From: Flavobacteriaceae bacterium
GTDB lineage: Bacteria > Bacteroidota > Bacteroidia > Flavobacteriales > Flavobacteriaceae
DNA: 34,059 nucleotides
Direction: 5' to 3'
Assembly: GCA_947446865.1 (NCBI GenBank)
Contig: CANFHX010000032.1
Location: 1 to 34,059 of the forward strand
The translations under genes were made by a program, and so were the position numbers. Below the pieces are notes generated by a model that did not search any database, was not told the DNA's origin, and was given only the letters and a program-made list of their open reading frames with translations. Positions 1 through 7,247 of this stretch are shown here, piece after piece. Numbering within the stretch: the stretch's first letter is position 1; every line of letters begins with the position of its first letter.

Positions 1-159
1 GCCTCAACTTGACAAGATAAAACAGGATTAAAAATAGCAAAAAAATAATTTTTGCAATTAATAAAAAACGATGTAATATTACATAAGAAATAAAAAATTA
101 GTTGACATAAAAAATTAGTAATTAACAATAAAAAGTGTCAAGTAATTTTGAGGGGTCAA
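1..159. other. Palindrome-rich AT-rich window edge
   Basis: No gene is visible. The stretch holds several inverted repeats: a hairpin with 7-bp arms at 37-55, a perfect 14-bp palindrome ATGTAATATTACAT at 71-84, and a longer imperfect pair in which CCTCAACTTGACA (2-14) faces TGTCAAGT followed a few bases later by TGAGG (137-155). This could be the end of a mobile element or a structured intergenic region, but the window edge cuts it off and no transposase is seen. Confidence 0.35.
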
Positions 160-446
160 GTAGAAAACTTTTGTCGGCAGCTTAGAAAAGGCTCCTCCGA
201 GTAGAAAACTTTTGTCGGCAGCTTGGAAAAGGCTCATCCGGGCAGAAAACTTTTGTCGGCAGCTTGGAAAAGGCTCATCCGGGCAGAAAACTTTTGTCGG
301 GAGGTTGGAAAAGGCTCATCCGGGCAGAAAACTTTTGTCGGCAGCTTAGAAAAGGCTCATCCGGGCAGAAAACTTCTGTCGGCAGCTTGGAAAAGGCTCA
401 TCCGAGTAGAAATCAATTGTCGGCAGCTTAGAAAACGCTTTATTAA
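160..446. repeat. 41-bp tandem repeat array, 7 copies
   Basis: Units begin at 160, 201, 242, 283, 324, 365 and 406, an exact 41-bp period. A typical unit starts GCAGAAAACTTTTGTCGGCA and ends GGAAAAGGCTCATCCGG. Central copies are nearly identical, while the first and last units have diverged, as expected of a minisatellite growing in its middle. The units abut without spacers, so this is not CRISPR. The repeat is visibly richer in G and C than its flanks. Because 41 is not a multiple of three, the 76-codon open frame across it reads the repeat in all three phases and is not a credible gene. Short A-tracts recur about every 19-22 bp, so the array might be curved DNA or a phased binding platform; that is inference. 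Confidence 0.9.
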
Positions 447-571
447 GTTATAAAATAATCAAAAGCAATTGGTAGATTAAGGAGCGAATACCTTTTTGTA
501 ATTATTTTTCTTCCATCTGGAGTGCAACGGATTAGGCTAAAATAAAAAATACCCACATAAAGCGGGTTAAT

Positions 572-597
572 AAAAAAACCCAGAGCAAGTCTGGGTT
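572..597 (-). terminator. Intrinsic terminator after the type IIG gene
   Basis: Perfect 8-bp stem AACCCAGA (577-584) / TCTGGGTT (590-597) with loop GCAAG. On the minus strand the hairpin is followed by a run of T (572-578 complement). It lies about 175 bp beyond the stop codon of the restriction-modification gene. Confidence 0.75.
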
Positions 598-771
598 CTA
601 TTTACTATTTTGTAGTGCAGCACTAATGCAAATGACTAGTTGGGCACTTCTACCTTTGTGTAATAAAAAAACTTTTTAACTTATAAGGTATAATTCTTAA
701 TGCATTCCATTGTATCCGTATCCGGAACGCAGTAACTTATAAAAATTTTTATTTTGTTCCTATTCCTTATA

Positions 772-3700
772 TTAACTGTTCTCTACAATTGCTATCTCTT
801 CTTCACTCAACCCATACAATTCATACACCATGGCATCTATGGCTTTGTCTGTAGCATCAATGGTAGCTTTTAGCTCCAATGCTTTTTTGGACTCCTGCAT
901 AAAGTAATCTTCCCACTCTGCTTCTTGAGATAAGGACAGTTTGACTTTCTTTTTTGCCAACTCTTTGAGGAACTCTGCATAAGGCAGTTTATACCAATCT
1001 TGTAGTTTTTTGGGCAAAGTGTCTGTATTTACTTTTACATCAGGCAATGGGCTTAAGCCCATTGTTGAAACAGAAACAGAAACAGTTGCAGTGAAAAACT
1101 TTCTTTGAATGGTTCTTTGGAATTTTTGGGATTGCTCTTGTAAGTCTTTGTTTAAAGAAAGCATTGTGTCTGCTTTTTCTATGAAGGGTTGTTGGTCAGA
1201 TAAAGATATTTTTGGAATAGGAATGTTTTCAATATAAATTGTAAAACTTCTAATTCCTGTTTCGCCTAATTGGGCAGATATTGTTTTGTAGTAATAATTT
1301 ATTAATGCTGAATTTAAAACTGAAAGTAAAAATTCATTATTTGTTTTTAAATAATATCCAGTATTATTTGAGAATATATTGTTGACTTTAGTAAAACTTA
1401 ATCTTTGACAAATATCTGGATAGAATAAATTTTCTTCAAAAAAATCATTAACATAAGCACAATTTCTCAAATTATATGGAGTCACACCTTTATCTCCCCT
1501 TTTTTCTAATTGAATATAAAACTTATCTAAATGTTCTTTAATAATAGGATAATCTTCTATATTAATTCTTGGAATTGTATTGTAACCATTATGTATATTA
1601 ATTAAATATAGATTTTGAAAATCCGAAATATATCTATTAATATCTCGTCCTCTAAGTATTGGGAAAATTAGTTCGTTATTTTTTGAATCTTTTTGAATTA
1701 ATTCATTTTTGATTTCCTCATTAATAATAAATGCCTCATTAAAACCAGTTAAAATTCCTCTATTAATTTTAATATTCCAATCTTTTAGTTGAGTACCAAT
1801 AGATTCTATTTTACTTTTTATTTGAAATTCTATTTTATCTGAAATTGCCCAAATTTCATTTTCCTTAGGACATATATCAACCTTTTTTTCTTCAAAAATA
1901 GTGAAATCTACAAAAGTTTTTTCTTTTGAAATATCTAAACCAATAAATGCTTTTTTATTATTCAAGGTTTTTTCAAAAATCAAAATATTTGAATCTACTG
2001 TGGCACTTTCAAAAATTCCTGAACCCAAATCTAATAGTTCTAAAGGTTGGGTATTCTCAATTAAATAATTTCTTAATGATTTACCATAGTTTGCTCTTAA
2101 CCATTTATTAGAAGTAATAAAGCCTAGCAATCCTTTGTCTCTTAAAATAATATTTCCCAATTCATAAAAAAGGCAATATAAATCTCCCGTTTTTTCAAAT
2201 GATTTAAATTTCCTTTTTTCTAAATCATTAGAAATGGTTCCCATACTTTGAATTTGAACATACGGCGGATTCCCAATAATCACATCAAATCCTCCTTTGT
2301 ATTCTTCTCGAAAAGCGTGTTCATAACTACAAGCTATGCTTTCGACAAGGGGTTTAAACCCCTTGATACTGTTGTCAGGCAATTGGTGTTTTGCTCTATT
2401 TGTTTTAATGTAATTAATGGTGTTTACCAATTGGTTTTCGTCAACAATTTCTTTACAACCAAATTTTTGTGTCCATAAGGGAATACTTTTTTCTCCTTTC
2501 TCTTTTACAAGGGGCTGAAGCCCATTGTTCAGATTGACTTCGCGAGCGGTTCGCCCTTTTATTTTTCTTACTATTTCGTTGACATCCTCCTCTTCACATA
2601 CCAAAACAATATGTATATGATCTTTACAAACATTGAATGCCAAAATGTTTAAATTTTGCTCTTTTACTAAAACTAAAACAGTTTCTGCAATGACCATTTC
2701 GTCCTTATCTGTAAGAAAATTTATTTGTGGCTCGGGCATTGTTCCCATGGCTCGCTTTTCTCGAACTTTATAATCTATCATTCGCTGTGAGGTGCGACTA
2801 TCGTGAATTGCAGTGGTAATATGCCACGGTTTTTTCTGTTTTTCCTTAAATACTTTAGGAAAAGCTTGTTGCCAATTAAACGCTTTGTCTCCTGCTATAG
2901 CCACATCATCAATCAAAGAGTTACCACATTTAATGTTTCCATTAAGGTCATTTAGTTTTCGGTTGGGTTGTGCTGTTCGTAGCCACAAAGATAGTTTGGC
3001 AATTTCGACACTTTCTTCATTCAAATCCACACCAAAGAGGTTGTTCTCTAAGATGCTGTTTTCCATGTCACTCATCACCAAAGCATCGCCAAACAATTTG
3101 GCTTGCAGTTCATCTATGTATTGGTGCTCTTCAATTAAAAAATCAAGAGCTTGGTTCAAGAAAGCACCCGAGCCACAAGCAGGGTCGCAAATAGTTAATT
3201 GCAAAAGCCATTTTCTATAGGCGTCTAGTTTTTCAACTAAACCTTGAATGGTTTTCTTTTGTCTTTTTTTATCGGTAAAATAGTCCTCTTCCAGAATTTC
3301 AAGGGCTGCTTTCTGTTCCTCACAAAGTTTACCAACGGTGTTTTCTACAATGTATTTGGTAATGTATTTAGGGGTATAAAAAACACCATCTTTTTTTCTT
3401 TTGGTTTTCGATTTGTCAATTTCTTGTCCTTCTAATTGGGCTTTAATTTCATCCAACTCATTTAAGGAGTTTTCAAAAATATGCCCCAATATGTTTACAT
3501 CTACTTCACTGGCAAAGTCGTATTCAGAAAGTTTCAGTGTGTGTATGTAAAGTAAATCGTCGTCAATTTTAATGGTATCTAATACTTCGTCGGGCTTAAA
3601 AAGACCTCCGTTATAGGCAAAAACATTGTGCTGCACGCCTTTGTAACCCGTGTTGAGATAACCAAAGTATTTCTTGAAACGTTCGTAAAGTGGGCTGTAT

Positions 3701-4509
3701 TCGTCTAATTCTTTTAACTGATTCCATTGGTTAAGAATAAGTCGGACCGAGTTGGGAGGTAATAAATGTCGGTCTTCTCCAAAGAATAAAAACAAAAACC
3801 GATCGAGTAACTTCTGCGATTTTTTAAACAATTCTAAGGGTTCAAAATCAGGATTTAGCAGTACTAAATTTTGGTGTAATTCCCTTTTGAACAAAGAATA
3901 ATCCTTGTATAATTTCTTGGTAATAACATCCTCTTCGCTAAGGGATTCTTCCTTAATTTTTTTACCAACATTTTGAGATAAATTGTCGTAACCTAAACAC
4001 AAATACAACAACTGGAACTCCTCTTCTGTAAGGGTAAACAAGTTGAATTCAATATGCTCAATAGCATTGTCAATGTAAAACCGAAGCTTTTCAAAGTTGG
4101 AAGTAATGACATATACACAATCGGGTTGGTTGTTTTTATACCCAAAAGCCTGAACTTCAATTTTACCTAAATCGGTTGTATTCGTTCCTTTGAGTTCAAT
4201 TACCGCTTTTACTTTATCGTCAACAATAATAGCACCGTCGGCTTTCTTGCTGTCTTTTACATTTTTATATTCGGTGGTAAGATTGAATTTGGTTTCAGAA
4301 GACGAAGCAGGTTTGGTGTACCCTAAAATTTTTACAAACAAATCTTCCAAAAACTCTCCTTGGTATTGTTCTTCTTTGAGTCCTTTTATTTCCTCTTGCA
4401 CTCTTGGGTTAAGGAAATGGTCGCTGTAACTCTTCCATTTAGAAACTATTTGTTCCTTGTTTTGGGCTTTTAGATACTTAGAAATTACTGACTTTTGAAA
4501 TAGCGGCAT
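772..4509 (-). CDS. Type IIG (Eco57I-like) restriction-modification enzyme with embedded RAYT/Y1 domain
   Basis: Single-chain nuclease and N6-adenine methyltransferase of 1245 aa. The N-terminus has a PD-(D/E)xK-like signature: D91, then E105-L-K107. The methyltransferase has motif I DPACGSGAF (442-450) and the catalytic NPPY (747-750). After it come a TaqI-C-like target-recognition region (roughly 980-1110) and the helical C-terminus usual for this family. In relatives known to me, the segment ending (E)FPEVF runs almost directly into GGFDVVIGNPPY. Here FPKVF (550-554) and GGFDVIIGNPPY are separated by about 180 residues that look like an IS200/RAYT transposase: WHIT at 562, the HUH motif H631-I-H633, WTQKFG at 679 and a candidate tyrosine Y700. 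The frame is intact. No separate specificity, methylase or nuclease gene is adjacent, which fits a stand-alone type IIG enzyme. Whether both activities survive the insertion is unknown. Confidence 0.88.
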   Translation of the reverse strand: MPLFQKSVISKYLKAQNKEQIVSKWKSYSDHFLNPRVQEEIKGLKEEQYQGEFLEDLFVKILGYTKPASSSETKFNLTTEYKNVKDSKKADGAIIVDDKVKAVIELKGTNTTDLGKIEVQAFGYKNNQPDCVYVITSNFEKLRFYIDNAIEHIEFNLFTLTEEEFQLLYLCLGYDNLSQNVGKKIKEESLSEEDVITKKLYKDYSLFKRELHQNLVLLNPDFEPLELFKKSQKLLDRFLFLFFGEDRHLLPPNSVRLILNQWNQLKELDEYSPLYERFKKYFGYLNTGYKGVQHNVFAYNGGLFKPDEVLDTIKIDDDLLYIHTLKLSEYDFASEVDVNILGHIFENSLNELDEIKAQLEGQEIDKSKTKRKKDGVFYTPKYITKYIVENTVGKLCEEQKAALEILEEDYFTDKKRQKKTIQGLVEKLDAYRKWLLQLTICDPACGSGAFLNQALDFLIEEHQYIDELQAKLFGDALVMSDMENSILENNLFGVDLNEESVEIAKLSLWLRTAQPNRKLNDLNGNIKCGNSLIDDVAIAGDKAFNWQQAFPKVFKEKQKKPWHITTAIHDSRTSQRMIDYKVREKRAMGTMPEPQINFLTDKDEMVIAETVLVLVKEQNLNILAFNVCKDHIHIVLVCEEEDVNEIVRKIKGRTAREVNLNNGLQPLVKEKGEKSIPLWTQKFGCKEIVDENQLVNTINYIKTNRAKHQLPDNSIKGFKPLVESIACSYEHAFREEYKGGFDVIIGNPPYVQIQSMGTISNDLEKRKFKSFEKTGDLYCLFYELGNIILRDKGLLGFITSNKWLRANYGKSLRNYLIENTQPLELLDLGSGIFESATVDSNILIFEKTLNNKKAFIGLDISKEKTFVDFTIFEEKKVDICPKENEIWAISDKIEFQIKSKIESIGTQLKDWNIKINRGILTGFNEAFIINEEIKNELIQKDSKNNELIFPILRGRDINRYISDFQNLYLINIHNGYNTIPRINIEDYPIIKEHLDKFYIQLEKRGDKGVTPYNLRNCAYVNDFFEENLFYPDICQRLSFTKVNNIFSNNTGYYLKTNNEFLLSVLNSALINYYYKTISAQLGETGIRSFTIYIENIPIPKISLSDQQPFIEKADTMLSLNKDLQEQSQKFQRTIQRKFFTATVSVSVSTMGLSPLPDVKVNTDTLPKKLQDWYKLPYAEFLKELAKKKVKLSLSQEAEWEDYFMQESKKALELKATIDATDKAIDAMVYELYGLSEEEIAIVENS
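1045..1064. repeat. REP-like 20-bp palindrome, copy 1
   Basis: CAATGGGCTTAAGCCCATTG is a perfect palindrome. It encodes part of the linker before the C-terminal helices of the type IIG enzyme (TMGLSPL). It lies next to a threefold GAAACA repeat (about 1066-1083). It is read in a different codon phase from copies 2 and 3, so the similarity is at DNA rather than protein level. Confidence 0.7.
2346..2365. repeat. REP-like 20-bp palindrome, copy 2
   Basis: CAAGGGGTTTAAACCCCTTG is a perfect palindrome at the C-terminal end of the embedded HUH domain, read as KGFKPLV. It shares the CAA-K-GGG-YTT-core-CCC-M-TTG layout with copies 1 and 3. Confidence 0.7.
2508..2527. repeat. REP-like 20-bp imperfect palindrome, copy 3
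   Basis: CAAGGGGCTGAAGCCCATTG lies inside the embedded HUH domain, between its HxH and tyrosine segments, read as NGLQPLV on the minus strand. It belongs to the same family as copies 1 and 2, with two mismatched pairs in the stem. Confidence 0.65.
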
Positions 4510-4963
4510 AATTATTTTATTAAACGATAAAAATAGGAATTATCTCCCTATTAATTTCTTATTGTTACATTTTATTATCACTTTAAATGGCATTTCCATA
4601 ATTCAAGAAACAAATTACCAAAAAATAGTTGACAACTTAGGTCAAACAAAAAACTATCTAACTTTAGGAATTCATTTTTACAATTACTTGTTTCTACTAG
4701 CACCAATGGGGGTGAACTATTTTCTAGCAACGCTATAGTATTCGATTACGCTTTTCTTGTTATTTCAAAAATTGACTAAGCAAGCCGCGCATCCAATTTG
4801 GAACTTCTGCCAATACAAGGTGTAGAGGTAAACTATAAATAACTAATTTCTATTACTTTAAAGTTATTAGGTAGCTGGAGGAATAATTAAATTGAGAATA
4901 CTAATTTTTGAAATAATTAGAATGGGAGTTGAAACCAAAATCTTGCAGAAATCTTGCAAATTA
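4510..4963. other. Intergenic, no gene recognised
   Basis: AT-rich stretch between the type IIG gene start and the tRNA terminator. No open frame resembles a known protein and no clear TAnnTTTG box was found directly upstream of the restriction gene. It may contain decayed sequence. Confidence 0.4.
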
Positions 4964-4964
4964 A

Positions 4965-4998
4965 AAAAGGTTCCAAGAAATAAATCTTGAAACCTTTG
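4965..4998 (-). terminator. tRNA terminator
   Basis: Long hairpin with arms AAAGGTTCCAAGA (about 4966-4978) and TCTTGAAACCTTT (4985-4997), with one mismatch and a short loop. On the minus strand, the direction of the tRNA, it ends in a T-rich run, and it starts about ten bases after the tRNA 3' end. It also ends in GTTTTT on the plus strand, so it may work both ways. Confidence 0.8.
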
Positions 4999-5008
4999 TT
5001 TTTACTAG

Positions 5009-5082
5009 TGGTCCCACCTGGGCTCGAACCAGGGACCACCTGATTATGAGTCAGGTGCTCTAACCAGCTGAGCTATAGGACC
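5009..5082 (-). tRNA. tRNA with CAT anticodon (Ile2-lysidine or Met)
   Basis: Full 74-nt cloverleaf: acceptor GGTCCTA/TGGGACC, D-arm AGCTCAGCTGGTTAGAGC, anticodon stem CCTGA/TCAGG with loop CTCATAA, T-arm with GGTTCGAGCCC, discriminator A at 5009. CCA is not encoded. Anticodon CAT could be elongator Met or the minor Ile tRNA whose C34 is changed to lysidine by TilS. Positions 4-69 and 5-68 are both C-G pairs; in E. coli these favour TilS recognition, whereas tRNA-Met has U-A and A-U there. This points to tRNA-Ile2, but transfer of that rule to this phylum is inference. Confidence 0.9.
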
Positions 5083-5417
5083 GGTTAAGAGGTGCAATAT
5101 TACTACTATTTTTAATTTATTGCAAATGTTTTTTAAAATTCCTTTCACCTACTGCATTTACAAGGACTTCTATCCTACTCGTTGTAGTTATATTCTCCTC
5201 ATTTTGAGGTAAAAACTATTTTACTTCAAGTTGTGTTAAAATTGTATAAGTTGAGCTTATAGGTCAAGAAGATATTAAAAAGCACTTCAGGCGTGCAAAT
5301 GGTGTGCACATTTTTTTAAATACTCAAGTGCTACAAATTTTTAATAATTATTAGTGCAAAAGTAAATGTGTATTATTTTTCTTATATTTGAAAAACGTTT
5401 CAAAATTTAAAGATTAA
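5083..5417. other. Intergenic with nested hairpins and a promoter
   Basis: No gene recognised. A nested inverted repeat lies at 5281-5332: the outer arms AGCACTT/AAGTGCT enclose an inner GTGCA/TGCAC hairpin followed by seven T. It may be a terminator or a structured leader. A TATATTTG box follows at 5383. Confidence 0.4.
5383..5390 (+). promoter_or_regulatory. -7 box TATATTTG upstream of the 5418 gene
   Basis: Exact match to the Bacteroidota TAnnTTTG -7 consensus, 27 bp before the start codon at 5418. No good TTG was seen at the usual -33 distance. Confidence 0.55.
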
Positions 5418-5810
5418 ATGAAAAAATTGTTTCTTTTATTGTTGTTTATTTTTGCTGCGCAATTTGCTTATTCTCAGTATGACCATGGAAGTTATAATGA
5501 CGACATTGATGATGAGGAAAAATATACCATTGCTAGTGTAGGTTATTCCTTAATCAGTGGAGGAGTTATAGCTATAATTGGATTTCTCATAATGCAGATA
5601 AAAGTACTTAATACTTTTGGCAAAATAATATTAGGAATAGGCGCTTTATTAGGCTTAGGCACATTATTAATATATTTATTACAGAAAATAGAATTTCTTT
5701 TATCTGCTGCATTTAGTTTAGCTTGGAAATTAGCAATAATAATAGGTGTAGTAATTGTAATTGGAATAATTATTAGAAGCATATATGATTGGATTTGTGG
5801 CGACAAATAG
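5418..5810 (+). CDS. Small membrane protein with signal peptide
   Basis: 130 aa, function not recognised. Residues 1-19 form a clear signal peptide (MKKLFLLLLFIFAAQFAYSQ, cleavage likely near S19/Q20). A short acidic stretch follows (DDIDDEEK), then three strongly hydrophobic segments at about 42-62, 68-86 and 98-121, ending in a short cytosolic-type tail. It is first in a run of small plus-strand genes that includes a lysozyme, and it has its own predicted promoter. No enzymatic motif is seen. Confidence 0.7.
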   Translation: MKKLFLLLLFIFAAQFAYSQYDHGSYNDDIDDEEKYTIASVGYSLISGGVIAIIGFLIMQIKVLNTFGKIILGIGALLGLGTLLIYLLQKIEFLLSAAFSLAWKLAIIIGVVIVIGIIIRSIYDWICGDK

Positions 5811-5902
5811 ATAAAGGCTGTTTAGATTTTAGTAAAGCGGGGGAGTTAGGGTATAATGAGGCATATGTAATGATTCAAAAATATTGTAATTAACAATGAT
5901 TT

Positions 5903-6103
5903 ATGAATAAGCTTAATGAATTTCTAAACAATTGTCATCCTGTAATTTCTATTCTTTTTGCAGTTGTAGTACTACTTATATTAGGAGGAATATGTATTTT
6001 ACTTTCTCCAATATTAGCTGTTTTGTCAGGTATAATTTTAGGTGTTGGAGTGTTGATTATAATAATATGGATTATAAGGGGCATCCTAAACATATTTAAA
6101 TAA
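5903..6103 (+). CDS. 66-aa two-TM protein (holin-like shape)
   Basis: Very hydrophobic protein with two predicted TM helices (about 15-35 and 38-60), a short N-terminus and a basic C-terminal end. Its size and topology would suit a small holin, and a cytoplasmic-type lysozyme is encoded 600 bp downstream, but I recognise no holin family. It could equally be an unrelated small membrane protein. Its stop is four bases before the next start. Confidence 0.6.
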   Translation: MNKLNEFLNNCHPVISILFAVVVLLILGGICILLSPILAVLSGIILGVGVLIIIIWIIRGILNIFK

Positions 6104-6107
6104 ATCT

Positions 6108-6371
6108 ATGAATTACATATTCTGTGATGAATGTGCAAAAGCTATTCAGGAATTTAGAGATCTAACAAAAGATTATGAAAATGAAAGACTATGGGCAAAT
6201 AAACATCTAGATTTATATAAAAGAATTAGTGACAAAAATAATAATTTAGAAACTGATTTAACCATTACTAAAGAAGCTATTCGAAATACTTTAGATTTTT
6301 TTATTTTATGCCAACTAAATAATTTTGATGATGATTCTGATGACAATTTACATGATGCAGTTCTAGTTTGA
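6108..6371 (+). CDS. Hypothetical protein, CxxC then helical
   Basis: 87 aa, not recognised. It begins MNYIFCDECAKA with a CxxC pair at residues 6-9, continues as a charged, probably coiled-coil segment (about 15-60) and ends with an acidic tail (DDDSDD). No signal peptide or TM. It starts four bases after the preceding gene, so they are probably co-transcribed. Confidence 0.6.
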   Translation: MNYIFCDECAKAIQEFRDLTKDYENERLWANKHLDLYKRISDKNNNLETDLTITKEAIRNTLDFFILCQLNNFDDDSDDNLHDAVLV

Positions 6372-6435
6372 AATAACTTGGCTTTTTTTATGTAACAATT
6401 TACTTCTATTAAAATTCATCAATAAAAACATAAAA

Positions 6436-6711
6436 ATGAATATAATTGACCAACTTAAATCACTCTTTACAAAAACTCCAAATTCTCCTTACAAAGAGTG
6501 TGCAAGGACAATAAGAAGAATGGGGTATAAAAAACAGGACGAAGGCACCTTTATAAATGAAAGTTCAAGTGGTAGAACAGTGATTTGGCTATCAGAGGAA
6601 GGGGTTAGAATTAAAGTATATGCTCATGGGTATGGAGAATCTGATTTTTTACCTGCACCTTTGCCAGATAAAGCAACTTTAAAAAGTTTTATTAGAAGTA
6701 ATGAATTATAA
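6436..6711 (+). CDS. Hypothetical 91-aa cytosolic protein
   Basis: Not recognised. It is a small, soluble alpha/beta-like protein with no signal peptide. The 3' end overlaps the lysozyme start by 11 bp, so the two are probably translationally coupled. The name of the function cannot be inferred beyond that linkage. Confidence 0.6.
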   Translation: MNIIDQLKSLFTKTPNSPYKECARTIRRMGYKKQDEGTFINESSSGRTVIWLSEEGVRIKVYAHGYGESDFLPAPLPDKATLKSFIRSNEL

Positions 6712-7168
6712 CAAAGTTGTTAAAACATCTGAAAAAGGAATACTATTGATAAAAAACTTTGAAGGATTAAGACTAGAAGCGTATCAATGTAGTGGTTTCG
6801 TGTGGACTATTGGATGGGGAACCACAATGATAAATGGCAACAAAGTGAAATCTGGAGATGTTATTGATTTAGAATTGGCTGAAAAAATATTTAGAAGGGA
6901 CATTGAAAAAAAGGAAGATATTGTAAATTCTGCATTACAAATTTCAATAAACCAAAACCAATTTGACGCATTAGTTTCGCACACCTATAACACTGGTGGA
7001 TCAGAAACTCTGTTTGAATTAATAAATTCAGATGCTGGAAAAAAAAGGATTCATCATTGGTTTGTAAATACTTACATTACTTCAAAAGGAAATTTGATTC
7101 AAGGATTAGTAAAAAGAAGAAAAATTGAAGCAGATTTGTTTTTTACACCAACAATAAATACTATTTAA
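6701..7168 (+). CDS. GH24 phage-type lysozyme (endolysin)
   Basis: 155 aa, predicted to cleave the N-acetylmuramic acid to N-acetylglucosamine bond of peptidoglycan. FEGLRLEAY (20-28) and WTIGWG (35-40) align with the T4-lysozyme active site. The glutamate is E21 and the threonine T36, at the T4 E11/T26 spacing. The position of T4 D20 is cysteine (C30). A YxC form in this place also occurs in lambdoid phage endolysins as I remember them, and T4 D20C is reported active, so this need not mean loss of function. There is no signal peptide or N-terminal TM, so it would need a holin or another export route to reach the wall. Neighbouring two-TM and TM plus coiled-coil proteins make a lysis-type module plausible. 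No phage structural gene is in the window. Confidence 0.85.
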   Translation: MNYNKVVKTSEKGILLIKNFEGLRLEAYQCSGFVWTIGWGTTMINGNKVKSGDVIDLELAEKIFRRDIEKKEDIVNSALQISINQNQFDALVSHTYNTGGSETLFELINSDAGKKRIHHWFVNTYITSKGNLIQGLVKRRKIEADLFFTPTINTI

Positions 7169-7247
7169 ATATAATTAGGATAAGAAAATATTCAGAATTA
7201 TAGGATTTAATTGCAATTGAAAATTATTTACTTAACAAAAAAAACTC

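Larger units (their letters stand above)
2302..2841 (-). mobile_element. In-frame IS200/RAYT-like HUH domain inside the methyltransferase
   Basis: This marks residues about 557-736 of the surrounding gene. Seen directly: WHIT near the insert start, CKDHIHIVL containing the HxH metal-binding pair (631, 633), then a helix with KIKGRTARE, a WTQKFG segment, and NYIKTNR with Y700. Order and spacing resemble REP-associated tyrosine transposases (Y1 HUH enzymes). Boundaries are placed where the canonical methyltransferase sequence stops and resumes. There are no stops or frameshifts, so it may be a folded, possibly active domain. Confidence 0.75.

Noticed and set aside
160..446. CRISPR array
   Set aside because: Units abut directly with no unique spacers, and no cas gene is in the window.
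223..453. 76-codon open frame with repeated residues
   Set aside because: It lies wholly in the 41-bp tandem repeat and reads the unit in shifting phases; there is no independent start signal or protein family.
2248..3220. Plus-strand open frames opposite the restriction gene (including a 135-codon one)
   Set aside because: They are antisense to conserved methyltransferase and HUH motifs and show no family features.
772..4509. BREX PglX or a type I HsdM/HsdR component
   Set aside because: No BREX or hsd partner genes are nearby, and the nuclease-methylase-TRD single chain fits type IIG.
4510..5082. tRNA-associated integrative element between the tRNA and the restriction gene
   Set aside because: No integrase gene and no second copy of the tRNA 3' end was found within the window, although the left boundary could lie outside it.
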